Below are positions 24,449 through 36,539 of a DNA stretch of 64,000 nucleotides, one piece after another. Numbering within the stretch: the first letter of the stretch is position 1; every line of letters begins with the position of its first letter. Below the pieces are notes generated by a model. The model saw nothing but the letters and a program-made list of their open reading frames with translations. It made no database searches and was not told the DNA's origin. The position numbers were made by a program, and so were the translations under genes. This DNA comes from Kappaphycus alvarezii (lineage: Eukaryota > Rhodophyta > Florideophyceae > Gigartinales > Solieriaceae), in NCBI GenBank assembly GCA_002205965.3, contig NADL03000005.1, positions 62,001-126,000 on the forward strand. Reading direction: 5' to 3'.

Positions 24449-27400
24449 CTACTGCGCATTCCAGCTAGAAGTAAACAGTTGTAAAAGCTTGGGCATGTAC
24501 TCGGACACGTAGGATTCTGTGTAGAAGCTGTGTTGTTTTCCATGTCCTGTGGCCATGTTGTGGGCCAGCTCGTGTGAAATAGTTGTAAACCAAAACGAAT
24601 AGCAGTCGAGACCAGGTGCCCTTCCTGGCGCGTAATGCAGATTTGCAAAGAACCGCAGATTAAAGAATAGGGCCCTGTTGCTGTTAAACGCATAGTGAGT
24701 CTCGTCGCCTCATAGAATATCGACACACTCTCAATTCTAGAGAGTATACTTGACACAGTCTGGTGAGTACGGCAGAAAACGATTCCACTATTTGCCAGTT
24801 TGACTCCAGGAAATATCTGTTTTCGCTACTCCTAGCCGACGTGAAAACCCGCATTCCAGTTGACGTCTTTTCTGCACCATGCGGACCACGGATGGGCTTA
24901 AGATCCTGCCAAGGAATAACCTCGCAAGATGCTACATCCCTTTCTAAGCTCTCGGGAGGGACATTATTTCTTTCCCTTCCGATGATATCCATTCCTAGGG
25001 GCTGGTCGTGACGAACGTATTGAACTCTTCAAAATGTTCAGAACCTGGCTTCGAGTGGCAGCATCGTTTGGACGTTTTCCTCTGATTTCTGCTCATGTTG
25101 CGAGTGACTCTCTTCAGCACGCGACTTTGGTTTGAACCACTCTGAGAATCATGACGAGGAGCCTTGAAGTTTTTGAAGAGCCCGATTCCAGACGTTGCTC
25201 GCGGAATTCTTGATGCTCCTGTTCTTTAACTTTTCCTCCACGAGGAGCTGAGAAGGTCTGGGACTATCAGACTGCGATCGCTTTTGACCTCGTGACAATG
25301 GGCTTCCTGTTGTTTCAAGTGGTGGGGGATGTGCGGTTCCCGATGCCGGTGTTGGGGAGGGATTCTCCCCACGTTTCGGATACTTTCCAGCCTTCAGATG
25401 CTCATCTGCAGATCGAAGTGATTCTAAAGTTGGCTGGTTGCCGAGAAGTCGTCGAATATAGTCTTCACGGCAGTCAGGAAACATTCTCGTCAAGATGTCA
25501 ATGTAGCCATCCTTGTCTGTCAGAGAGGGGGCAAACTAGTGCTGCTTGTTACTTCAACATTACGCGTAGGCTGCTTTGCCATTTTCTGTGACGGCCCCGG
25601 CTTCTCTGCAACAGTTTCAAGAGATCCCAGAATGCGGTCAACAGGAAAGCCGCGGCCCCGCAATTGACTCAAAGGCGCTCGAGTATCGATCCAATGAAAA
25701 ATGCGTCCTGTACGTTGCATCTGTCAAGAATCACACTGCCGATGGCGTTTCCTGCGTGGAACCAGTCTAGTTCCTTCGTGATGAAAATCGAAAGCTTCCT
25801 GTTGCCATCTCTATGGAATAGCAAGTTACAGACTCGGTTTTCACTTCGTTCTCAAGGGTGTAAATGACCCTTATCCTTGCTACTTCAAACACCTCCATTC
25901 TTTCTTCATTCAGGAGCAACGTAGCTTTAGGGACCAGGGGTCTGGAAATTATGCTGGAAGTCAGCAGAGGTCGCCTTTCCTTGATTCTCGCCCGGAAATG
26001 TTTAGTCATAGCGGTATCTGACAGCTTTTCTCCAAGAGAAGAAAACTTCTGGTCGACTCTCTTGGAAATATACGACGAGCCTAAAGACAAGTAGAAGTTC
26101 TCCAAATCAGTTTTTGGGGAGCTGATAACACGTTAAAAAGTCGTGAAAAATGTGAGTTATCAATGACGCAAATGTCTTCCGCCTTCGCCAAAGTGCATAC
26201 GGTTTTTGCATTCGAGGGATCATTTCCGTCTGATTTTACATTTCTTCTAATTCAACAGGATCGGGACGCTGGACACGGTAACCCAAAAAACGCTGATTTG
26301 CGCATTTCCGTTGAGACCAACTTATATGGCTTGCTCGCTGCGATCCTTCGGAGCAAAGATCTGTATCTTGATTCATCACCGAGCTTCTCAAGCACGACCT
26401 GAGGAGATGAAATAAGAAGGCGCAGAAGATCCTCATTGGAGGGCTCTCGTTTGACACCAACTGCCGCCAAAAACGGACTGAACTCTGTTGTTGGGAACAA
26501 GTTTGTTACAATATCGGATGAAGACCGATTACTATCTTCGAAGTACACTTGATCGGGACGGTACCAACTGATCGTGCCGTTCAGCTCAGATGGAATGAAT
26601 GACGTTTTCGATATATGACGAGAAGTTCGGCCATCTAAGTCCATCGAACGTGATGACATATACCTAAAAATACTGGAGAAGCCATCCAATATTTGCAGTC
26701 TCAGTTTTCGGCGCCTGCATTCCCTTTATCCACGAAAACTCGTTTCGCATTTGCAACAATGGTCATCAAATGACTTACCAAAGAATCAGCAATCGGATCA
26801 GAGGAGCATTGCAGAATTTCTGCAAAACCCCGGCCGAACTTACTAGACAAGGGCAGGATCGAGAATAGGAACCCCCATGCATGCGCATGCCTTGTTTGAA
26901 AAGCAGCTATTTGGAGATCGCATATCCTTTCGGGGCTCTTGGAGCGATAATGGATCATGTATTACAGCAGGCAAAAAAGGGGTGTCCAGAAAACGCCTGT
27001 AGGGTCGCAAGTAGGGGCCTTGAGAAAGTAGTCGATTGTAGATGTATATCAAGCACCGCTCTCGCACAGCGCCATCATTGGCTTGATTCAAAAGGAAGTT
27101 CATTAACAAGGTGGATCCGTAAGGCACCCAAGTTTTTGAGAAACAACGCATCAGGAGAATTCTTGTGCAGCGACTGCGGTGAGGGCCACTGCAGAACCTT
27201 GACAAAAGGAATTTCCTTGAGATCTGCGTTGGGAAGACAAAGTTCAAAGGGAGCGTACGTCCGGGATTTGTCTTCTACTTCTGGAAGGTATTGCGTGGTC
27301 TTCAACTTTCCAAGGTCTTCAGATGTGAGAGTGACGCTGCGCAAATAGCTAATCAGGGGTATTGGATCACGATTCCATTTCAAGCGGCCTAGTTGCGTGA

Positions 27401-29839
27401 AAAAAGTCCATAGATATCGTTTTGCGGACACCGAGAGCAACTAAAAACTCATCTGTGACCCCAGCTTTTGCCAGGTCTGTTGAACCTTGCTAAAGGAGCC
27501 TAGACCATCAAAGATGGCGAGCTCCGCCGACGATAAGTACAAGTCCCCAGGGAAATCTGTCACGCACTGGAGTCGCTAGTTGGCTCAACAGGGATGCATT
27601 TCTGTTTAGAGAGGGTTGCTCCGCATGTACAGAGGGCGAGATACACCAGGCAGTCTCTGATGCTCGCGACTTAGCACTGCAAGGGCTTGCAATCGAATAG
27701 CGCTTTCCTCTGGTTTTCCTTGCGTAAGGGAAGAATGGGAACATATGAATTTCCCCAAACTTGCACTGTTAACGCGCAAACCAACTCTGCAGCACTCTGT
27801 TTCAGTATGCGAGGTGGTAGTTCTGTTCGCAAAGACAACGGCAACACAGAGGCTGGCATAGGGAGTCCGTCCTGAATGTCGATTCATCAATGAAGTATTG
27901 AATGTGTTCAAGGCGCAAAACAGGAGCCGCAAGTTCTTCGGCATTTCGAGATGCCGACAATCCCTCGATAGAAAGAGATGCTCTGTTTCAAAGAGAGCCC
28001 CGAGGACACAAAATCGAGCTCATTTCGCGCAAATTTGATCCACCACCTCAATACTCGCGCAACTTCATCCGTTTCGATCGGAAACTTCTAAGTTCGGATA
28101 CAAGGTCGTGTAAATTAAGCTCCCGACAACCCGCAACGTTCCGCAAATAGCTCTCCGCATTTTTCAAAATAACCGCGCGAACTACGTTATCCCTCACAAA
28201 GCTCTCAATGCCGCGGAACGGAAGCCTGCAATCTATGCCTCTAGCCACACCTGTCTTGGTAAGCACAGGGGGTGGTGTCCGGGGGAAACAGACTTCAAAC
28301 CCCTTCGCCAAAACTGCACCTACCTTGGGATCCGGTGTAGACAGCTCAGGTGAAAACGATCTCATCAAAAGAATCGCATCCCTCTCCTCTTCTGACAACG
28401 GCCGGGAGTCAGGTGGATTGAGGAGGTCATCGCCATTATCAGCGATCAACTCGACGTTTGATATAACATCTGTAATTTTTTTCACTTTGCTGGACATGAA
28501 ACGCGCAAAACTGAAGAATGGAATTTGGGGGCTCGTCCTGTGGAGCTTGGACAGTTTGATGAGTCGGCTTGATTGAGGTGCTCCTCAGGCTTGGTCTTCT
28601 CTGCTTTCTTTCGTTCTGCCTCCTCATAAGCCTTGCGCTCGGGCTCTCCCTTCTTCCATCGTTCATCCAGCAAGTTCATCGAATGCTCCAAGGTGAGTCT
28701 CATCAATATGCCGGCGGTTGCCAGCAGCTCACAGTTGTATGCCATCAATGCCGGATCCTGAAAATCTATAGCCTCTCTCTCGACTGTCGGTAACAGCGGG
28801 GCGGCGAGATGGGCGGCCAAGCCTGTCGTTTGAGAAGTCTTAAACCCGATGAACACTCTACCTGCCCCCAAGCAAACTCGTCCTGCAGCGGGCCCCTTCT
28901 CTCTTTTGATGGCTTTGAAGAGTCGGCATCGATAAAAATCTCGATTTTAACCTCGGAAGGATGCTTTTTTCTTCGTGACACGTTCCATGCGGCGTGCGAC
29001 CGGAGCTGGAACTCTCGTGGTCGCCAGAGCGGAGACATAGCGCGCATGTACAGTGGAAGTATCGCCATCTAATTCGGCGGTCATTTGTACTGTAGTTTCG
29101 GTGATAGCGCCATCGTTTCTGTCCAGGGTGAAGAATTTGTCAGGACTGGTTACAACGGCGCCATCTCTAGTCCACCATGCAGATGCCTTCTTAGGAACAA
29201 TAACACGTGGGGCATGAAGATTGCGCTTGGTGATGGAAACACGCTTGGTTCCGTCAACAAACACAGAGACATGCTTTAAACACGCAGTGAATGTGAGACT
29301 GGAGCAAATAAAGGCACCAAACTCTGTGAGAGAAGGCAACATGTAGGATCTCGGCATGGTAACACAAAGGAGGTCCATTGATCTGATTCTCCAGGTACGT
29401 CACCAAGCTTGACCCACAAGGCATCGCCCCGCCACGAGAATGTCATTGCCTTGCCTCCACTTACGACCATGGGTTGTTCACATATGCTAAACATGGTATA
29501 AGCGCCTACACCAAAGGCGCCAACCTTGGAAACATCTGGATTACCTTCAGCAATCTTGCTTAACCGGGTCCAATCCTGAGACGCAAAGGGTTTGCCATTG
29601 TTTCGATAGACGACTTGCGTAACGAAAGACCCTGTAGGGGTGGCAGTGGTGTGAAATTGAATATCTGCCTGAGAGGCTTCAGCATCGTTTGAATTTTGGA
29701 GGAGTTCGCGATAGATTGCATTGGCGGAGGCGTAACGAGCGAGGATTTTGTCAATGAGGGCACGTTGGTTCACCTCGACGCGGGAATCACTGCCTTGGGA
29801 GAGGACGGCGGAACGGATATTGTCGTATCCAGCAGACAT
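24449..29839 (-). CDS. Sacsin-like/DUF3684-type giant protein with HSP90-type ATPase and HExxH motif
   Basis: A 5.39-kb locus, about 1,800 residues if read without introns, matching my recollection of full-length fungal DUF3684 proteins. Start is ATG 29839 (MSAGYDNIRSAVLSQG) behind a pyrimidine-rich leader. The N-terminus holds a GHKL/HSP90-like ATPase fold: N-box RELLQNSNDA (residues 44-53), a degenerate NNGKPF G1 box and glycine loop KVGAFGVGAYTMF. A CUE-like helix MTRMFPDCREDYIRR lies about 25490-25450. The C-terminus has LFFNLRFFANLHYAPGR and then FTTISHELAHNMATGHGKQ; the HELAH zinc-protease-like motif is at 24560-24574 and the stop at 24449-24451. Biochemical role unknown; chaperone-like is inference. 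About a dozen frame changes occur. At about 29348 the switch is a single missing base with no room for an intron. Confidence 0.8.
24560..24574 (-). other. HELAH motif (HExxH) in the DUF3684-type protein
   Basis: The codons read His-Glu-Leu-Ala-His, followed by Asn and, 7-11 residues on, by further His residues (GHGKQHSFY). HExxH is the zinc-binding core of zincin peptidases; a downstream Glu or His would be the third ligand. Activity is unproven. Confidence 0.7.
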
Positions 29840-30080
29840 TTGATTAGCACTTGGCAAGGAGAAGGAAGGGAAAGATGGCGATAGACGCTCCTTATCAGCT
29901 TCGAAAGGAGCGGTAGTTTGAATTCAGAGAGGGTGTATGGAACAATGGCTTCGGGAAAATTCTTTTCGATGAGAAGGCCTTGCTTGTCTACTAGTGGGCC
30001 GCAGTCTGCTTTGGGCGGGCCATTGATGCATGTGGGTTGAGCAAAGCAAAATTAGTGCTGGCATACTGTCGCATGCGGTA

Positions 30081-30108
30081 GTACAGTACTGTACTGTACA
30101 GTACAGTA
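30081..30108. repeat. GTACAGTACTGTAC-type pentamer cluster
   Basis: Alternating GTACA and GTACT units form a palindromic block 240 bp upstream of the DUF3684-type start codon (minus gene starting at 29839). Confidence 0.85.
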
Positions 30109-30429
30109 AAAGACTACCGAAGGGCACCGCAACGTTGTCAACAATGCACTGCAGCAAACAGTATTACAGACTATATTGTACTGTACACTGCAGGTGTTTT
30201 AATTTGTGCAGTAGCGAGGCCTCTAAAATAACAGTTTTTGATAAACGTGCGCAGTCCCCAGTACTTTCTCTGAATGCATTAAACTTCTTTCTTACTCACC
30301 CACTTTTGAGAATTAAATATGACTAAATTTGACAAATGAATTGCAGTCTGTAATTTGTTTGTAAAAATCCGCTTCACTTATACGTAATTAACACAGCTCA
30401 AATCCTGCTCGTTAGTCATGACCCGCGAA

Positions 30430-31235
30430 AAACAAATTGGCGGCAGCTCAACTCCCGAAGGGATCCCTTCCTCCCAACTCGTCTCTTCAGGTCACGATCA
30501 CAATTATCGATCCCCAACCCACTCTTCTCCATCATCATCAACGACCCCCAACCTTCCCCGCATCGCATCCAAGCCCTACCCACTCCCATTCCCCTACTTT
30601 TCCCGGCTTATCGTAATCCGAGCGCCCTCACTCTTCACCCCTCCAGCACAAAAGAGCTTCCCCACACTTTACCCGTGGAAGGCATGCGAGCTCTCCCCAG
30701 TTCCCCCTCCCACCCCTCACCCTTCCCCGCTCATCGTTTCAGAGCCCCCACCTACCCCACACTCCTCCCCATTCATCGCATCGGGGCTACCCCCCTTCCC
30801 CCCTGTCGAGCGCATCCAAGCTCCACCTAATCTCCCCCACCCTCCCCAACTCATCGCGTCCAAGTCCCCCAATCCCCTACCCTTCCCACTTCACCGCATC
30901 CGAGCTTCCACCACTCCGCCCCGCCAACACCTCACCGTTCCCCACTCATCGCCTCAGAGCTCCCCATCTTCCCTCCGTTCTTCCCCATTCATCGGATTCC
31001 TTCGACCCCCCTTCTCCCCTCGTCGAGCTCACCGAGCCCCTTACTCTCCCCCCTCCATGCCCCCACCTTGCCCACTCATCTCGTCCGAGTTCTGCCCACC
31101 ACCACCCTCCTACAATTCCCCTCTCATCGCATCCAAGCTCCCCCAGCTCCCCTCCCCACCCCACCACTGATCCCCCCTCATCGCGTCCGAGCTCACCCCA
31201 CCCCTTCCCAACCGTTCCCACCTCATCGCTTCGAT
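30430..31235 (+). repeat. Degenerate C-rich minisatellite
   Basis: At least ten degenerate units of roughly 35-70 bp share a core CTCATCGCATCCAAGCTCCC (variants TCATCGTTTCAGAGC, CTCATCGCGTCCGAGC, CTCATCTCGTCCGAG) embedded in pyrimidine-rich sequence. A 250-codon open frame crosses it, but the frame is Pro/Ser-rich simply because of the repeat. Confidence 0.75.
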
Positions 31236-31550
31236 ACGGCCCACATGAGTTCCGCAAACAAGCCCCTGGCCGAGCAACAGTGTTGCGTGAGCACAAGACC
31301 CCCACAGCCCAGGAACCACAAGCAAATCAAGAGCTAGAACGAGCCAAGTCCCGTTTGATGATGGAGATATTTCGAAAAACGAAAATTGACTCTACAAATT
31401 TATCCATTCCTGGACTCATTGTTGCCCTTCGGAGATGAATAAGTACTCCTCTAATGAAGGGGGAGTGCAACCAAAGTACTGAGATGTTTGCTGCGGGTAA
31501 ACACAGTTGCGCACGTTGTTTAAAAGCATATCGGCAAGTTAAAGAGACTC
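31236..31550. other. Intergenic, no gene seen
   Basis: Short stretch between the minisatellite and the stop end of the minus-strand transposase relic. Confidence 0.4.
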
Positions 31551-31556
31551 AACTGG

Positions 31557-32575
31557 TTACTCAAACACCTTCACCTTACGCTTGGAATCGACAGTTGAAA
31601 AATATGCCTTGATCTCCTTGAAGATCCATTCGATGGTAACGCTACCTTTGGAAATTCCTCTGTTAAACGCAGATTGATATGATTTCAAGTAACTGCCCTG
31701 GTACGGCACCTTAAGGAACCAACTTCAATTATAACCGCTATTCACATAAAAGAAATACTTGACGGCATCACAATCTAACAGTTCGGGAAATATTTGCTCC
31801 AGTTAACTGCGGCACCACAGAGTCCAGTCTTGACGTCACCCTTCAAGGGTCAAATGCGTGTAAAATCAGTCCGTCAGGTCCCGTCACTGTATGATCCATA
31901 ATTGAGTGCTTGCGTTTGTGACCGTTGTATGCAATGTTGCATAATATGTGAGCCGCTCAGGCGCGCAATTCCAATAACAGTTCCGTCTAAAAAGCCACAC
32001 AATTGTTGAGGCCATTTAGCTTGATCGAATATACTAGGCGTATAAAGCATCCCGCTGTTTGGAAAAATTGGTGGGATAGTCTAGCCAAAAAAAGACTACC
32101 TCCCGTTGTCAAGAGTTGTTCTCAAAGTTCTCCCAAAAATCTCTGACAAATTCGAAGAGCGCTTCCCAAAGATTTTCCCAAGGTCCATTCACCTTGACGG
32201 TGTGGCCGATATCCTTAAAATGATACGAAATAAAAGCATGGCGTTGACTACATACCTGTTACGTTTGGTTGTAGTCTGAGAGACAGGCCACCCAATGACA
32301 TCCATCACTTGAACAATGTGCTCTTTTTCAAATCGAAAGAGGCTGAGGCAGTCCCTATTACGAAATCCGTTGAAATTAAAGGTTAAGTTGGATAAATTGA
32401 TCCGATTGCTGTGATACAGCATGTTCTCAATATCCCCTTGGAGGGACATGACTTTGTTCGCAACGAAATTCAGAGCTGCCGTTGATTCGAAACTGGAATA
32501 TCTGTGGTTGACTTCATGGCGCCGCCTGCAGATAGCAACAGGGTGATCTTCCATTTTCGCGGCCTCTCTGCACAC
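31557..32575 (-). pseudogene. Harbinger/DDE_Tnp-type transposase relic
   Basis: On the minus strand, a helical N-terminus DCLSLFRFEKEHIVQVMDVI leads to LLFRIILRISATPSR, the usual start of this transposase family. After a stop and frame change come FDQAKWPQQLCGFLDGTVIG (first catalytic Asp, about 32010-31980), RSQTQALNYGS, a PDGLILHAFDP segment and RQDWTLWCRS (second Asp). The end is a VTIEWIFKEIKAYFSTVDSK segment (catalytic Glu) with stop at 31557-31559. At least four in-frame stops and two frameshifts are present; one stop (TGA before RQDW) replaces an expected Arg CGA. The relic at 41040-41919 belongs to the same family. No terminal repeats were found. Confidence 0.75.
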
Positions 32576-32579
32576 CAGC

Positions 32580-33248
32580 GTTATTTAAACTCCTGTAAGC
32601 GGCCAGTGAGTATCTCTCAAAGTGATGTTGATGTTGACTTTGATGGTGGTTTTGATGCTAGTGTGGAGCCAGCACCAGCATCAACACAGTGATCATGGAA
32701 ATTGGCGGCATTGAATATGAGGGTGTACCGTTATATCACATTCAATTTTCCCAGGCAGTCGGCGTTGTTGATGTGTTGCAATCGTAAGAAACACTTCTCA
32801 CCATTTTTTGGGATCATGGGTGTTAGTCACGAGAACGAGTTTTTTGCAAATTATTTTAAGCGCAAGCTCTCCGATGTCAAGATCATCGCTGACGAGAACA
32901 TAGCAATCACGTTCGGCGGCAAATTATTACAGCTTTAACTGTAATGAAAATTGGGCAGATTACAGTGCTCTTCCTCAATTACGGTGCTGTACTGCGTTGT
33001 TAACAATTTTCCTTTCGATCGAATATGCAGGCACTGATATGGGAGCCAATCAAATTCGAATACAGTAGTATGTAATCAGAATATTTTGTTTAATTATCAG
33101 TAACTGCAGAGAATAAAAATTCGCGGGAAAATTAAGATTTCCGCAATGAAAAAAACACGCGCCACTAAGTTCAATTGGCACCAAATGCGCAACATGAAAC
33201 GTTTGCGCAAGGACATGGTTCCTTTTACGAATTTACGTAGTATGTTAC
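32580..33248. other. Intergenic, one weak open frame
   Basis: A plus frame from ATG near 32696 reads MEIGGIEYEGVPLYHIQFSQ before a stop; a second frame runs 32702-32938. Neither is recognised. Ends at the TAA target duplication of the next Harbinger element. Confidence 0.35.
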
Positions 33249-33251
33249 TAA

Positions 33252-33292
33252 GGGGCGATCTATGATCATTTAAACGTGGAAATTGGAAATTA
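33252..33292 (+). repeat. Left terminal inverted repeat of Harbinger element 2
   Basis: About 41 bp, gapped match to the reverse complement of 36485-36535; starts with GGGG and is preceded by TAA. Confidence 0.8.
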
Positions 33293-33350
33293 ATCATAAT
33301 TGCATCAGCCAATATTTGGCGTACATCTGTCGCTTGACAATTCCAGTTTC

Positions 33351-33391
33351 TTTCCATGTCGGGGAAATCCAGGATTTCCCCGACATGGAAA
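33351..33391. repeat. Perfect inverted repeat, 20-bp arms, 1-bp spacer
   Basis: Arm TTTCCATGTCGGGGAAATCC (33351-33370), a single A, then its exact reverse complement (33372-33391). It lies 60 bp inside the left terminal repeat of Harbinger element 2, close to the start of the accessory gene. Confidence 0.9.
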
Positions 33392-33399
33392 GCATGGAA

Positions 33400-34911
33400 A
33401 ATATCGCGAAATCATCAGCTCATGGCAAAAATCCAGTTGGATGTGACATCATTTAACATCTATCTTCTCCTTGCAAGCCCATCCATCTTCAAAAGCTATC
33501 ATAAATTCACCGTTTTGACTTCTCCACCCTTTCAGACATCGCGTAGATTGCAACAAGTCAATCCAACAAATCACGCTACTCAAAACCCTCCGCAGCCAAA
33601 CTCTTCCCCGATCGCCAATCCGCCATTAACTCTAAATCCACATCTAGCAGTAGGCACACAACCAAGTGCCATCGATCTTGCTCTGGTCTCGAACCGGTTG
33701 CTAGTGATAGAGCACATGATATCCAAAGTGATCAAGATGACATTATCACCGAAAACAGAGTCCGACATATCGTTCCAACCTCCTTGCCACAAGCAAAGGA
33801 AGTACTGCGAAAAGCTCATTTCGACAAAAATACCTACGAGGACATCTTGAAAGCCTTAAATATATCAGGTGCATGTAATGCTAAAGTTGGTATAAAGAGG
33901 AATATAGTTGCTACAAAGATGGTGCAACGTTCATTTTCAGTTGGGATGGCCCTTTGCGTCGTGGATAGACGTGAAGATCCTTTGTTGCCGATACCCATGG
34001 CAACTGAACATTTGATCAGTATTCCACCAACTGTCGTCGAGACTAACAAAAGCACCTTAGGTATAGAGAATACTATTTGGCAAGGGGGAACCTTCCAGTT
34101 TTTGAAAACGGGGAATTTGTGCCTATTCTTCCTACATTACAGAACGAGCTCAACGAGATACCTACGATGACACGCGAACCAAAGTTTACTGGTGGGTAAT
34201 ATTGCCGCTTGCTGTATGTTTTGGCTGATTCCAGAATGACAACCGCTAGAGCTCAATTAATGGAGCCAAGGACTCTACCAGAGTTGGATGGAGAACCAAT
34301 AGATCCTTGGACCGATAACATAGCCCCGTTATTTAATGATACCACGTTTCAAACGCCTGAATTATCAGTTTTAGCAGGAGGAGTTACAAGAGCTGATATT
34401 ATCAGTATGGACCCTTCTGTTCGTCCCAATGAACGAGACGGTAGCGTTTTAAAACGCAAGTTTGCGTCATTCAAGTCCGTTTACGGAAAATTTCTTTCCA
34501 AATAGGAACCTTTAGGACAAGGTGATCCGGAAGAGTTCGTTTTTTTCACCAACGGGAAAGCTATTTAATGTAGGCCTACTTTTCCTACAAACAAACTCCA
34601 TATTGCAGCCGTTGGCAACACGGGCTCTACAAACTGATGTTCAACGCGAAGAAGGTGTCGGAATTGGGGTCACGCTGGAACTGTCCTCAGGCAGAAAGCG
34701 GAAGCGTGAAAGACAGGAAATTAGCATTGTGGGCATGCAGGAGCTATCTTCTGCCTTTCAAACATGCTCGGAGGATGTGACAAGGGCAACAGAAGAGGCC
34801 AAAAGAGATAAAGCACGTTATGAGGCTGAGGAAGCAAAGGGCCGATCAACACAGTCACTGTTATCAGCGATCACACAGGCGAAGGGTCCGAGCATCCAGA
34901 TGAGAAAGTGA
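33400..34911 (+). pseudogene. Accessory protein of Harbinger element 2, SANT/Myb-like in position
   Basis: Frame pieces on plus. A Pro/Asn-rich N-terminal region (33356-33850) leads to VLRKAHFDKNTYEDILKALN. A later frame (34209-34505) holds DPSVRPNERDGSVLKRKFAS followed by FKSVYGKFLSK, the kind of basic helical segment that precedes GDP-containing loops in transposon-linked Myb/SANT proteins; GQGDPEEF follows across the stop. The last frame (34522-34911) ends in a charged coiled coil (RKRKRERQEI, then ATEEAKRDKARYEAEEAKG). The family call rests on architecture and on convergence with the transposase. The gene as read needs at least two frame changes. Confidence 0.5.
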
Positions 34912-35263
34912 TTTACGAGCAGATTGTCAAGGATATTATGGCTGACATTTCGAAACTTCATACCAGTTAAAAGCTCAAAGTAGAGAGATTGACCAACAGA
35001 TTCTGTTTCTAAGCTACAGTATTGAAAAGGATACTATCGCCTTGTTCGCGGCCTTATAAGTCCTAGAAGCCTGAGACGACTGGCGACACTATCTCGTACA
35101 GATGATTTCCCCTTCTTCTTTGTCTGCTTCTTTGTATATGCTGTTCGGTATGCAAATAATTTTACAAATACACGATTGGCATGCCAGATAACATTATTTC
35201 ATCTGCAACCTCCAGACTATCGAAGTAGGACAGATCGCCTGACTCGATGATGAAGTTTGTAGT

Positions 35264-36290
35264 TTACAGGCCACCATTAAAATCATCATCTTTTGCAAGA
35301 CCAAAGCGCAGCGGAGACAAAATATTCAATCGGGAAACGAGCATCCCAAACGCTTGTTCTACCGTCATACGGCATGACGAAAGATAGAAATTAAAAGAAT
35401 CCTGTTCCCCTGAAAGTCCATATCCCCCATAAGGAGTTAATATATAATCTCCATTCACATAAGCGTTGTTGCTGCAATTTTCCACGACGGAAGGAACCTC
35501 GCCCAATAAAATCGTGCAACTGTGTAGCCTGGAATGTGTTGAATCATGTGTACCTCCGCATGCCTTGCGGATACAAATAGAAACTTATAATCAGCCCCTA
35601 CGGCGGCTTGTATACACAAAGCAAAGGAACCTTTCCTATTGTAATATTTGCAAGGATCACGTGTTTCGGAAAGCTTGGGTTGCGATATTGCTATTGCGAT
35701 GCCATCTAATGCAGCAACATTTCCATATAAGGGCTTTTGCGTTTCGACCTGAACTGCTGTGCCTTTTGTCTGCATTGTGTTGGTAACTGGAAACCGAATT
35801 GCGGGTAGTACCTTATTGAGAACTTCCAATGTCTCATAAAAGATCGTATAAGTGGTTGACCTAGCTACCCGTATGGCCATCCAACATCCAAATAACTTGC
35901 CCCTGCAAGCATTCTTAGCGCTATGCAAAGCATGGTTTCCACATCCTTAGTTGCTCCAGGTCCCGTTCTGTTGTGGGGGTTCCAGATGCGGCTTTAATAG
36001 ATCACACAACTGTTTGAATTGGCTGGCATCGACGCGATAGAGACATTTAAACAAATCCTCTCTCCAATTTCGATGATGTGGTCATTTAAATCTAATTCCC
36101 GGCGCTTGGTAATGATGCGCCCTTTGCGCAAATCTAAGGAATTAGCTACTGCCGATTTTTCAGTCAAAAGCAAGAATGGGAGAAACACTTGAAACGCCTC
36201 CGCCTTTCTACGGTCAGACTTTGTCAGCTTCCGAATGAAAGCTGATCTTCGAGCGAGACGCTCGAAGTGTCTTGGTAGGAATGAAACCAT
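35264..36290 (-). pseudogene. Harbinger DDE transposase, element 2
   Basis: Minus strand. The N-terminal frame (36290-35994) includes RRKAEAFQVFLPFLLL and runs into a stop. The next frame (35928-35455) carries the catalytic core: GNVAALDGIAIAISQPKLSE (first Asp) with DPCKYYNRKGSFALCIQAAV and YKFLFVSARH. The last frame (35506-35264) has NCSNNAYVNGDYILTPYGGY and RMTVEQAFGMLVSRLNIL (catalytic Glu). In relatives the segment before AY reads GDDAY; here it is NNAY, so the second catalytic Asp appears replaced by Asn. Frame changes lie near 35960 and 35480. Assignment to DDE_Tnp_4/Harbinger is firm; catalytic loss is inference. Confidence 0.8.
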
Positions 36291-36484
36291 ACGTACGGCG
36301 ACAACATGCTACCGACTGCTATTGTTGCCAAGAAACAACTTCTCTTGTTTAGGAAATAGATCTCGGATCAACGCGCCAGTACATAACATTATGACACTCC
36401 GGTGTCATGCTGACATCTGGAATCAGTTTTCTTTCGGAGATCATAGAATGACGAAGAGTTGGAAATGTGGAAATTATGGAGCAA

Positions 36485-36535
36485 TCAAAATTTCCGATTT
36501 CCAAATTTCCGACGTTTAAATGATCGCAGATCCCC
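36485..36535 (-). repeat. Right terminal inverted repeat of Harbinger element 2
   Basis: Ends in CCCC followed by TAA; inner part holds repeated TTTCC words (AATTTCCGATTTCCAAATTT). Matches the left repeat with small gaps. Confidence 0.8.
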
Positions 36536-36539
36536 TAAA

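Larger units (their letters stand above)
33252..36535. mobile_element. Harbinger DNA transposon with both ends preserved (element 2)
   Basis: A 3,284-bp element with long terminal inverted repeats. The left end is GGGGCGATCTATGATCATTT, then AAACG and GGAAATT-type words. The right end, reverse-complemented, is GGGGATCTGCGATCATTT, then AAACG and the same words. Both are flanked by TAA (33249-33251 and 36536-36538), the 3-bp target duplication expected of Harbinger. It carries a plus-strand accessory gene (about 33400-34911) and a minus-strand DDE transposase (35264-36290), converging in the middle. A perfect 20-bp-arm palindrome lies just inside the left end. Both genes have frameshifts, and the transposase seems to have lost a catalytic Asp, so this copy is probably immobile on its own although its ends may still be recognised. 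Confidence 0.85.

Noticed and set aside
30418-31170. 250-codon Pro/Ser-rich open frame
   Set aside because: It is produced by a degenerate C-rich minisatellite; the opposite strand is equally open, and no codon structure or domain is seen.
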